A stretch of DNA of 64,000 nucleotides from Agriotes lineatus. Lineage: Eukaryota; Arthropoda; Insecta; Coleoptera; Elateridae. Within the stretch, counting starts at the first letter, position 1; each line of letters begins with the position of its first letter. The stretch spans positions 35,345,219 through 35,409,218 of the forward strand of contig OW679197.1 of NCBI GenBank assembly GCA_940337035.1, read 5' to 3'. Shown piece by piece: positions 37,020 through 47,686 of the stretch. Below the pieces are notes generated by a model. The model did no database searches. It was not told the origin of the DNA and saw only the letters and a list, made by a program, of their open reading frames with translations. The translations under genes and the position numbers were made by a program.

Positions 37020-37360
37020 CATAAAGGGAAACTTGAAAATTAATTAAAAATTGTGATTTAAGAGGGCAGAAATAGAGTGCGTATTTATAAATAGAAGGAA
37101 GGCAACAGGTGCAAATGCGCACTTTTTATGTAGATCGAGCGAAATGTGCGAGTGCAGCGGTTAATAAATTACCTTTCGCTATTATTACCACCGTGTCGGT
37201 CTCTTGTGCGCAGTTAATTTGTACAAGATGTGTTATCCTGGAAGTAATTCTTAAAAGAAACGGAAAGGAGCAGAGCAGCTCCACAATTTTAAAATTAGTA
37301 TTTAAATCCTTGGTGTTTCGGTATTGTAGTAGCTTATATGTAGAGGGAAATAAATAAATT
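37020..37360. promoter_or_regulatory. Non-repetitive island, candidate enhancer
   Basis: Contains TTTTTATG and TTTATAAAT Hox-type words, AATTAATTAAAA and CAGGTG E-box-like sites in a less AT-biased block. An 82-codon frame (37109-37357) has no known features. Function inferred from texture only. Confidence 0.25.
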
Positions 37361-37504
37361 CCACAAACAATGAATAGTAGGTTTTAGAACATACAAGGTA
37401 CCCATTTTCCGGCGTCTTTATTTAAATTAAAATAGGTTTTTCATTTCTTAAATTGAATTTTAAGTAAGAATGTTTTATCCCCCGCTTCAAGAACGAATTT
37501 TATT

Positions 37505-37854
37505 TGTACGCAGTCGGTTTACGCGCTGCACCAGGACTGCTAGATAACACACATGCTTACCATTGTGTTATAAAGGACACGGTGACGACATAAGGAAGTA
37601 TTGCCGATCGCAGACCTGGTGCGCCTAACCGGAGACGATGAAAACATGAGGCAGGCAGGCACAACAAGCGTTCACATATAAGATTTTTTATTATCACCAT
37701 CTTGTAATTTTCTTTGTATTTAAAAGACAATTAGGCCAATTCAAATAAGCGAGAGACACACATCGCTTGATAAGTGATTTTGGAAGAGGCACCAGGAAAG
37801 CCACCTGAGGAATTTTTCATACTGTACGCAGCCGCTTTACGCGCTGCACCAGGA
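37505..37854 (+). repeat. 32-bp direct repeats 318 bp apart
   Basis: 37505-37536 and 37823-37854 share TGTACGCAG-CG-TTTACGCGCTGCACCAGGA with two substitutions. An inverted, weaker copy (CCTGGTGCGCCTAACC, ~37614) lies between them. Confidence 0.75.
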
Positions 37855-38193
37855 AAATGTTTCACAGTAGATTTGTACCTCATTACGAAGAATTTTTACA
37901 TTTTTCAACTACATCTATAAACAAGATTAGAGCGTGCAAGCCTCTTATCGATATCGAACAACACCAAGGTTGGTTTATGTCATGCGCTCTTAGGAACGCC
38001 CAGGAACTAATCATTGTGATAGAGATTTAGTAGTACTGCTACGGGAGATCGCGGATGGAGCTGAAAGCACGGATACTGTGGCATTTAAGAGAGACAATAG
38101 ATAGATATGTCCATCAGCATATTTCGATAACTTTCAAAAAGAAATCCTACCTGTGCCAAGATTCGAACAGGCGGATTCACGCTCGGCAATCAA

Positions 38194-38551
38194 ACGACAA
38201 GAGTAGTAGTATTAGTAGTATCAGTTTTGGGGAGACTGATGTCAGGCTAGTAGGCCTTCATAGGCCCTTTTTGGCAAACCCATGACAAGGTCTAGACATG
38301 GTACCAGGTACCTTAGTCCTACTTAGAGACTAAGGAGTTCCAACCCTAGCAAGGGATCTTTTACATGCTATACACATCGTAGTAACATGGGACCCACGAC
38401 CCACTTCTGAATGATGGTATTCTGTAGAGGTTTTCATCCGCATTTTTTATTTTTAAAAACCTCACTTGGAACAGGGATCGAACTCTCGACCTTTAGATCA
38501 GTAGGCAGAATGCTTAACCACTGAGCTATGGAGCCCGGCACGACAAGAGTA
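38194..38551 (-). mobile_element. tRNA-derived SINE with 12-bp target duplication
   Basis: ACGACAAGAGTA flanks the element at 38194-38205 and 38540-38551. On the minus strand the body starts GCCGGGCTCCA. It has a pol III A box TAGCTCAGTGG (complement of 38518-38528) and a B box GGTCGAGAGTTCGATCC (complement of 38475-38491), then ~250 bp of unrelated body and a short TAC-type simple-repeat tail. The tRNA-like part no longer folds into a clean cloverleaf. It would be copied by pol III and mobilised by a partner LINE. Confidence 0.85.
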
Positions 38552-41159
38552 ATAACCACCTTTGTAGCTGATGCAGTCCTCCTCCTGTCATTGAGCTTTG
38601 AGGTAGGATATATTTACTCTGTAATGTATTGGAGATGCCCTTTCTTCATAACTCTGTCATGAGCAAGATGGGTTGCTTCACAGAAACTCATTCTTAAAAT
38701 AGACCCATCTTGTGTGTGATCTCTCGCTGGACCTTTTTTCATTTACTTTGCCTCCGAAATACTTAAAGGAACTCTTTTTCACGTTTGTTTCTATTGTCCA
38801 CGTTTGTGAAGCGTATGTTGTGATTGAGAATAACGATGAAGGTGGAGATCGATTTTATGTTTGATATTTTTCCATTTGTATCAGTTTATCAGTTGTCATT
38901 TTTATTTCTCTACGCTTTATTTTCTAGCTAACTTCAGAGTTCGTTATCAAGACTCCCAAGTAAGTTTGTTGATTTATTTCTGTCAATTATGACGATTTCT
39001 GTCTTATTTTGTTTAAGCTGGATTCATTGCTAATATGGGAGAGTTTGTTAATGATTATTGATTCAATGCTAAAGAGTTTTTACTCTTTAAGTTTTTGTTC
39101 AAACATGGCATACGCAAGTTATTGCACGTTTATCCGTAAAAGGTGGCAACGATATTATGCAAATAACTACTGCGAAAAGGTGATTAAAATTCAGTATTGA
39201 AAATTTCCCCTTTCATGGCTTTATTTAGAATTTCAGTATTTCATTAAAAAGATACGAGCCAACATAAACGGAAATTACTCGTAACCTAATAGATTGGAAG
39301 AAAACGCAATTTTCGGCTAAACCCTTTATGTAATCATGTTAGATAATCCCCTCAAAATTAGGGCGCTGCTTTAATAGCGCACTTAGTATCGGGACGGATG
39401 CCAAAAAGTTCCGCGGTTATAACAGACCTCGTAAACTTGTTAGCAGCTTTTATTAAATTAAAGGAATTAATGCTTAGTCCTGTTAAGGAAGAGCCCGATA
39501 TCGGCGACTCCTAAATCTGCTTCGGTGCGCCAATATGCGGACTAAAAGCGCGGCATAAACTCATTGGGTGTTTTCAGCGCTACTCGTAAAAACAGGTCGG
39601 TATAGCTATGGGGTCAGAAGGGGTTAAAATCCTCTGACACTTGCCCCTTACCCCATGTTGGAAGCATTTGTCTTTATCTAACATTTTTGTACGATTAATT
39701 TCTAGATAATGCTGAGAGGTCAATTCATTTACTTCATGAGTCACGAGTTGAGCTAAAACATTTAGAAGTGATACTCCTGAAACGCGTATTCAAAATTACA
39801 CTTACCAATGGACAGTTAATGTATTTTTTATGAATAATAGAAATTTTAAATTTAATTGCTGAGAAATCAAAAACTTTGTTAACTATGAAAACCACTATTA
39901 CAATATATGTTATTTCCTTGAAATTTAACTGTTGCAACAGGATTGAAGCGCTCCTAGAATCTGAAACGTTGTTCAAAATAGCGTTTAAGTTAAATGTAGT
40001 TCAGATCAACTTAGCATCGTAAAAAAATAGTAGGCAACATTTCAAAAAGCAGCACTTCAAGAAAATCGTTAAGATAGAAAATTCTTAATCCAAACATCAG
40101 TTTTTGCTATGGTTGAAGTCAGTTTACAACATTAAAATGCGGTTTTTCTTTTCTTTAGTTTGGACATTGGAAAGCAGCAAAGTTATTACAAAATGTGGCT
40201 CATCGAAAATCGATATCTTGTCAGGAGCTATACAGACTAAAGAGGCATTTCCTTTATCTACAGGGCACGAAGTTTCTACTCTTGTAAATAATCGTACTCT
40301 ACAGTTAGATTAATATTGTGTAACGTCAGTTTCGAAATTGGTTTAAATCAATTGCGAGAAACTTTAAAGTTCAGAAACACAAAGCACGAAACTTGTCCGA
40401 AAATCACTATAAAGTTACCTATAAGGCGTACAGCTGCTAAAGGCATGTTTTGAGCGATTTCTCACAAAATAATAAATGATTCGATTTAAATTTGGTTCAG
40501 CTGTATTCAGCATCGTTGATGATTCTCCAGAAACCAAAAACTAATATTGGTCATTTACTCAGGCAATTTCAGGCAACAGATGACATTGACAAATTTCCAT
40601 ACCTAGGTAGTTTAAAACAAGACAACAAACAGCGGTTTAATAGAGCTAGGGATATTTATGATTAATTTACTATGAAGCTCTTATGTATCTACTAGCACAG
40701 TTAAAGCAAGTAGTGTAACAAAAAATATGAAAAGGTTAAAATGGTGATAAAGAACTAAGAAACATGAAATAAGTATCGAAATTAGAAGAAAATTGGAACA
40801 CACTTTTCTTATCCATCTATCAACAGATGATCTCATTATATGACCTGCTCACTGCCACTTGGGTCTTGTGATACTCTCAAATTTTACTAAAAAATTGTTA
40901 CAACTAGAAGACATCCTAATCCAAAAATGAGGTTTCATCGGCTTGAGTGAAGTCAGCAATAAGAGAGAGGGAAAGCTATCACTAACGGAAGTAGCATTTT
41001 ATACTGTAAAGGCGAAAAAAGAAATAACAAAAATGGGGTAAGGTTGAAAGACTCTATAATTTCCACAATGTCAGTATCATTTAGAGGGACATATATTACC
41101 ATCCACGTAGCTAACAGAAATCACATAAAAATAATTCAGGTATACGATTTTCAGGTATC
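38552..41159. other. Unassigned, including a GC-richer island at 39290-39640
   Basis: 38120-38193 and 38552-38590 may be halves of an older SINE split by the insertion above. 39290-39640 is a non-repetitive island (GGGCGCTGCTTTAATAGCGC) of candidate-enhancer texture. Near 40590-40625 the words KFPYLGSLKQ could be a LINE trace but are too short to call. No gene recognised. Confidence 0.35.
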
Positions 41160-42860
41160 AGTAACGTAGTGAAGGCACGAATAGCAAGCTTCAAGTTCAT
41201 GGTCAAAAGAAAAAGGAAAGAAGCAGCACCATATTTTCGAAAGGCTACTAAAAGATATCTGGACAATAAAGTAGCAACTGCTAGTGAAATAGCTCCAAGA
41301 AAAGCCACTATTATAATACGAAGAATGGACATGAAGACAACTAACGGTGATATTAAACAGGCCATTCAAGAAATACTACAAACCGAAGGCGATCCTGTGG
41401 TGCACACTTTGAAAAATTCAGAAATGAGAAGAAGGAAACAGTAAACGTTGACAAGAAGAATCCATCGGAATTATTAAAAGTCAAGAAAATCAAAATAAGA
41501 TGAGTCAGATGCAAGACAAATGAAGATTGAGGAGTAAATGTCTAGTGTGTGGTATAAAGGGACAAGCCATAACCCTTAAGAATACCAGGCGGTAACTATA
41601 GCATGTCCCAGCTTCAGAGCGGCGTTGCCAAAATAAGACAAAGTAGAGGTGAGACTGGGAAAATGAGTCAGAACAAGAATCCCCAGAGGGAGAATACGCT
41701 TAAACAGAAGGAGAGACGTCAAATACCCAGTAATGAGGATATTATAAGTTAACCTCAACAGAAGCAGGATTACACATAACTTGTTACAAAAAGCTGTGTA
41801 AAAGTATAACATAGACTTGGTGATAGCTAGTGAGCCAAACAAAAACATGGTCCATGGCTCAACGATAAATTGATGGATATAGCCATTGGAGTGTACAACC
41901 GGGTAAAAACGAGAGCTACATATGGATTTTAAGTGAACACTATACCTTTTACGGCTGTTATCTTCCACCTAAAAAAGCCTACAAACTTTTCAAGATAAAT
42001 TAAATCTTTTAAGAAAAAATATGAGAAGGCATGAGATGAAAATGAAGCTGGTACTTGGAGAGGACTACAATGCGAAAGTGTGGGCTTGGAGAGCATGTAC
42101 GAATGACAGAAGATGATATTATACTTTCATTATAACTGGCAGAAGGCCACATGGAAATTAGAAACGTAATAAGTAAGCTCACCTTTATACGTCGGGAAAG
42201 CCAATCTATAATAGATATAACACTTTGCACAGAAACTATTCTCCAAAACGCGGTACAATGGAAAGTACTCGTTGATATACATAGCTGATCATCATTATAT
42301 AATGCTTATAGTAAGTGATACGAAAAACTTAGTAACAAATCAAAAACAGCATCAAAAGATGAAAAAGTCTGTAAGAGAAGATCGCCATGAGAATTAAAAA
42401 TATAAATGATGCAGGTACGGATGAAAATGCGATCGATGTTTGCACAAAATTAATAAAGGATACATGCGACAAGGTGTTCACAAAGAGAAATCCACACGGG
42501 AACAAAAACTGGTACTGCTTAGAAACACTAAAAAAAGTAAAGAAGCAGAACAGACATATAGACTTCTTTGTATGCTAACTACAATAGCTAAGCTATATGA
42601 TCAACTGCTAAGTAAAGGGATCAGAAAGGAATTCATTGTAAATTAAACAACATTTCCAATTTCCAATCTCGCAGAAAGGCAGTTTGGTTCCCGCAACGAG
42701 CGTAGTACTCGTACCTGCTATAGATGCTATAAGAACGCTACTGAGGGTATTGGATGAGGACAACGCGGCAATTATAAAAGCAGAGAAGTACGCCTATTGA
42801 TCACGGTAGACATCTAAAACACTTTTAATTCGGTGCCATGGCACATGGACATGGGAGTTC
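41160..42860 (+). pseudogene. R1-like LINE relic: ORF1, endonuclease and start of RT
   Basis: Decayed non-LTR element on the plus strand. ORF1 side: 41169-41444 stays open (91 codons, with ATIIIRRMDMKTTNGDIKQAI), followed by CLVCGIKGQ (~41540), a zinc-knuckle-like start. ORF2 side: VNLNRSRITHNLLQKA (~41750) then YNIDLVIASEPNKN (~41810-41850), the opening of an R1-type AP endonuclease. TFIRRESQSIIDITLCTETI (~42181-42240) is its conserved C-terminal motif with the SxIDxT signature. RT opening: QFGSRNERSTRT (~42672-42705), then ITVDI-NTFNSVPWH (~42800-42850), motif A. The relic stops there. Frameshifts are frequent. Confidence 0.8.
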
Positions 42861-43840
42861 CACACTAGGGATGGGCGCGTGACGTGAAAACAGTCGGGTC
42901 ACGCTGGATCATGGCGGGTCCCATCGTGAACGTGAGAAATATATTTTGAAAATCGGGCCGTGAACGTGAGTGAAAACTTCCAAGGCGGGATTCACGTTTC
43001 ACGTTAAATATTTAGTAACGCTGCCTACTCATGTGGAAGATCTAGAGCTGGATCATAGGTCATTGTACTTCTGTGTGGCAGCCTGCAGCGACGAAGCTTC
43101 GCACCTGTGTTGTGTTGTGAATGTTGTCAATTCCGTGTCTGCGTCTATAGGCGACCAAGTAGAACTTACTTTTAGTTCCTCGAACGTAAAAGCACTTTTA
43201 AACCTAGGAATTAAAAGGGTTGCCTATTAACATATACCTTCTTGTACTCGTATCAATAAGGAAAACGTCAATTCCAATGACAGCTTTTGCTATTAAAAGT
43301 AATGTCTTTGCAGACGGTCGCAAGAAATGTTTTTTCGGGAAATCAGTATTTATCCCTTGTTGTAAACTATAGCAGTCAATTTTGATTTATTTCTTTTTGT
43401 GTCTACTACTCTGATTGCAAAATATCACGTAAATTATTTCACGTGCAAAACATATTTCATTTTAAGTTTTTAGTTCTGTTGGTGGTCCTTGATTGGTTTT
43501 AAATTTGAACATCCTGTTCTACTTGAATTTGAATAAAAGTTGCAGGTCACTTTGTGCTTGGAGAGTCACACCATGAACGTGAGCGTGAATGTTTAAAGCA
43601 AACGGGAAACGTGCGTAACAACGGTACAACGGTACAGGGTCGCTCAGATACAATGCACATGTAAACGGACGGCTACAGGACTTAAAGCACAAGACAGGAC
43701 AGATAACTAGTACTATTGCAGATGAAAGCATTAACGGAAGATATGAGCCTACAAACATGCATGCGAATGCGAAGGTACTAGAGAAGGTACTGTCGAAGCT
43801 AAAATGTAAATGAATTAAATGCAATTAGACCTAATCCACG
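42861..43840 (+). other. Repeat-like block opening with a hAT-type end
   Basis: CACTAGGGATGGGCGCGTGA (42865-42884) sits exactly where the R1-like relic breaks off and resembles the end of hAT elements. Words related to GTGAACGTGAGTGAAA recur at 42930-43000 and 43570-43590. A matching right end was not found. An 86-codon frame (42970-43230) has no known domain. Confidence 0.35.
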
Positions 43841-44022
43841 ATATTGTGGATTCCTTTAAATTCGTCGAATATATTAAAATTTACTAAAATAAATGCAAGT
43901 TTTGGGAGTCCATTTAGTGAACCGGTCTCTGATTACGCCTTTCCCCTTGTTCCAATAGAAAGTTTGATTAGGGTGATCCTAATGGGGTTGAAGGAAGCAC
44001 ATTTTAAAATTATGCTGACACA

Positions 44023-45875
44023 TACAGGGTATCCCAAAAAAGTGTAGCTTAAAAATTAGTCATTTTTGAAATAGAACACCCTGTATTTCTTTACGGCTAC
44101 TCAATCCCTATACGTTCTACGTTCAAATCCAACTTTTCTTTTAATTTGCATGCAACGGTTCCAACCTATGAACGTTTTTAGATTTTTTTTTGTCAATATC
44201 AACGTCTCATTGAAAACATATTTTACTCACTTTTGAATTTTTTATTTAAAGTTAAGGGGGTCGTCATAAGGATACAAAAATACTAAAGTTTTATAAAAAC
44301 GGGATATTTCAATACAGGGTGTTGGATTCACCCCATTCGTAATTGAGTTTTCAACAAATATTCACGTTTTAGAGTTCCCTGAACCCAGACAACATGTTTT
44401 TGTTCATTGGTCTAGCTTTCAGTCTGTGTCTGTGTGTGTGTGTGTGTGTCTGTCTGTGTGTCTGTGTGTGCACAGAATATAACATAAACGAAAAGAGATA
44501 TGAGGTTGAAACTTCATAAGTTTTCTGTACCATCTAGATGTGACAGCACGCTTTTGAAGAAAATCGCATAACCGGAAGTATGGTGTTTATTCTTGTGATT
44601 TTTCAGTTTTTTCGATTTTTTCAAAAAGGGCTCTAACGATTTTTTTTCAAACTTTACATTTTTAATGTGCATTGATGTGAGTTAGGTGATTTTCCAGTTA
44701 AATGCCTCTAAAACGGGTTTCTTTCGTTTTCTTTGTTTTTTTTAATTAACTCCTATTTTAAATAGAACACCGGGTATATTATTACATTTTCGAATTCGGC
44801 TTAAAATTTTAGAGAAAATTTGTCGTTTCAACTAACGCTCTATTTTGTACGGTTTCTGTAGAATTTCTAATTTTTGAAAGTTTTTGGCAAATGCTTAAAA
44901 ATTAAAAATCTAATTTTTGGTTAATTATAAGATCACTGTGAAAGGAAGTTGTTTGCGTGTATCACAGCAGATTTTTTTAATGGATGCCTTATATTTTATT
45001 ACGGGAAAAAATATGAGCCTTAAATTTATTTTATTTTGACCTCAACAAGTACTTTAATGTAACGAGTGTTTGATAAATTAAGCTTTTAATAAACAATCAC
45101 AATGAATCTGTACTATTTGGAGCATGATTTATAATAGTCCTAGTAAAACACTGATTTGACGATTAACCGGTAAACCTGTTTAAGAACATGTTTGTAGACG
45201 TGTTTAACTAACGGTTTGAAACCGGTTGACGAAGCGATTTGAAAACCTGTTTATAAACAGGATTAAAAACAGAATTGTTAATTAATTTAAAAGTTTGTTA
45301 ATAATAATAAAAATGCGAATGTATATTATTACATTTTATAAGTATAACCAATTTACGTTTGTTAGAGCAGTTAATAAATAAATTTTAATTCGGTTTTAGA
45401 AACAGGATTTTAAACAGCTTTACAGAACTGTTTATCACCCGGTTATATTCAGGTTTTCGGTTAAACGCTAGCTAACTGACATTAAAGTATAACATGTTGG
45501 GTTCAAAATAAAGGAAATTTACGGCCCTATACCTGTAATAAAATATAAGGTGTGCCATTTAAAGAAAAATGAGAAAATAAATATTAAAGATACTGAAACT
45601 TGAACCGGTATTTTGAACACCCTGTATTAAAAATCCGGTTTTTATAAAACATTAGTGTTGTAGTATCCTAAATGTGACGCTTTAAATGAAAGCGTGATGT
45701 TGACAAAAATAATGTGAAAACGTACATAAGTTGGAAATGATGAAAGCAATTTAAAAGAAAAGTTAAAATTGAACATACAACTTATAGAGGCATAATTAAC
45801 CATAACGAGATACAGGGTGTTCCATTTAAAAAGTAATACTTTTTTGAGCCACACTTTTTTGTGTCACCTTGTATA
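44023..45875. repeat. Cluster of ACACCCTGTATA transposon ends
   Basis: TACAGGGT-type starts at 44023, 44313 and 45811, and AACACCCTGTATT-type ends at 44076, 44767, 45617 and (diverged) 45864. The pair 44023-44085 is only 63 bp apart. At least three ends share an AATAGAACACC or AATGGAACACC subterminal word. A (TG)n-rich microsatellite lies at 44418-44470. No transposase frame is readable. Several short non-autonomous mariner-type copies, nested or side by side, would explain this. Confidence 0.55.
45162..45466. mobile_element. ~305-bp MITE-like element rich in AAACAGG/CCTGTTT
   Basis: ATTAACCGGTAAACCTGTTT at the left is a diverged complement of CAGGTTTTCGGTTAAA at the right. CCTGTTT or AAACAGG words recur, including the 16-bp palindrome CCTGTTTATAAACAGG (~45252-45267), AAACAGGATTTTAAACAG and ACCCGGTTATATT. 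No coding content. No sure target duplication. Confidence 0.5.
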
Positions 45876-45999
45876 TGTCAAAATTATTATAAAATGTGCC
45901 CCTTTCAATCCCATTAGGAAAACAATCAAACTTAAACAAAGACCGGCGCACTAAATGGACACACTGTATATGCAGTACACAATACATGCAAGTTATGTA

Positions 46000-46764
46000 T
46001 CTACATAGTAAATTTAACTACACGTACGTAAGTAGTAGTTAGTTTAAGGTAGATTATATAATTCATTACATAGTAAGTCAACAGAAAATTTCTATTTATC
46101 ATAGTTACGATGTATAGGTCAGCGATTATACGCTTGACAACGTGATATAACGGTTTTAGTTTTTCGGTGGGTCCAGCAATTCAAAATATTCAATCTAAAG
46201 CCATGATTTTGAACATCGTTGTTATAGTAACATTGTTGGGAAATAATACGTTTGATATTGCTACAAAATAATACGATTTTTTCTTGTTTAATTAATTATC
46301 CATTCGTTATATTATAATCGTAACGAATATCACTCGATCATCAAAAATAATCGATTGCTTCTTACCAACTCGCGTATTCCTTAAAAAATCACTCCAGCTG
46401 CGCTATCGTGATGTAATGGCTTTACTAATTATTTTACAACAAAATTTCATTTGTCTATTTTAAATGATATTCCAATTAGCGCCATATTCGAATTTGATTA
46501 GGAACGATTAAAATTGGGGTGACTGATAAACCTAGTTGAAAACGGACAATTAAACTTAAAGAACTAAAAGAAGTTTATCTAAGCACGTAACATGGAAAGC
46601 GCTTTTTCATTCAAGAGGCAACTCATTTTCAGAAGTGCTTTAATACCTTTTTGATATTATATAAAATTAGTGTCATAGTTTGAGAATAAATAGTTTACGT
46701 CGCTGTGTTCTAAATTGATTTCGTATGTTACGCCTGCCAATGCAGCACTCTGGTCAGTAAATCC
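46000..46764. other. Unassigned, ending in a diverged copy of the 28.2-29.2 kb element
   Basis: 46565-46750 shares several words with the element at 28193-29242 and ends GCAGCACTCTGG. The rest is AT-rich without a gene. Confidence 0.4.
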
Positions 46765-46924
46765 TAGGGGTCAACTGGGCAACAAGCAAACAATTTTTGT
46801 ACAAAGGTACGAATTTAGGTTATTTGCAGATTTAAGATTTGTGTGTACTTAGTACAAACATTCCTGTGTAATGTAAAAAATGTGTGTAGGCCATAGCACG
46901 AGTCCCTTGCCCAGTTGACCCCTA
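46765..46924. mobile_element. 160-bp MITE with perfect 18-bp terminal inverted repeats
   Basis: TAGGGGTCAACTGGGCAA (46765-46782) is exactly complementary to TTGCCCAGTTGACCCCTA (46907-46924). The interior is AT-rich and non-coding. A third, unpaired copy of the end, TTGCCCAGTTGGCCTGC, lies at ~46971-46987. Flanks show no clear duplication. Confidence 0.8.
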
Positions 46925-47678
46925 TACTTACAGGTAAAAATTAAGTAGCAGGATTACAAAGTTGACCGTTTGCCCAGTTGGCCTGCACCCGTAAAATCTC
47001 ATTACGGCCTTATATGAGAAAGCTGCAATAATTTCTCAGGCATTTGAACAGACAAAATTAACAGATATATACGAAGCTACACGGCAGGGATACAAAAATA
47101 TTTACCAATTAAATACAAGATATATTCAACATTCTGGACTAGGAAAATATAGGAAATAATATTCATGAATGTTACTTAACTAACCTGGGATTCGGTGACA
47201 ACATTGAATCCAAAATTATATCAAATAATATGATAGATGCTAACCAATTCGCCACTATGAAACGAACATAATAGAAACTGTAGATGGATAATTAGTATAT
47301 TATGTTAGTAGTAACAAATGTTATATTTTATGTGGCCACTTAAAGATACTTTTGCTCCAAATAACATATATTATTTTTCTTCAAACGTTTATAACAAATT
47401 ATTCACAACGTTGTGAACGAAATCTAAAAAAAATATTTTATTTCGTCAGCGGAGATAGAAGCAGATAAAGTCGTTAGCGGAGATCAAGTGTTTAGACGCC
47501 ATGGCAATGAAGTGACAGTTTAGCATCATCAACTATGCAGTATGTCACATTCTACTGATGTTTGAAGAAAAATATATTTGGTTAAAAAATGTCATTACCA
47601 AAATACTGCCAAATTGTAAAAACGGAAAGAAAAATCCAGTTAGGATGGATTTCTTATAGAAAACATAGGAACATTTTA
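46925..47678. other. Unassigned AT-rich DNA
   Basis: No gene recognised apart from the stray MITE end near 46971. Confidence 0.5.
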
Positions 47679-47686
47679 CATTAGAT

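Noticed and set aside
38465..38539. True tRNA gene on the minus strand
   Set aside because: A and B boxes are present but the anticodon and T stems do not pair, and the 12-bp duplication with a long 3' body shows it is a SINE head.
44418..44470. TG/TC-rich tract as a possible Z-DNA or regulatory element
   Set aside because: Ordinary interrupted dinucleotide microsatellite within a transposon-rich block.
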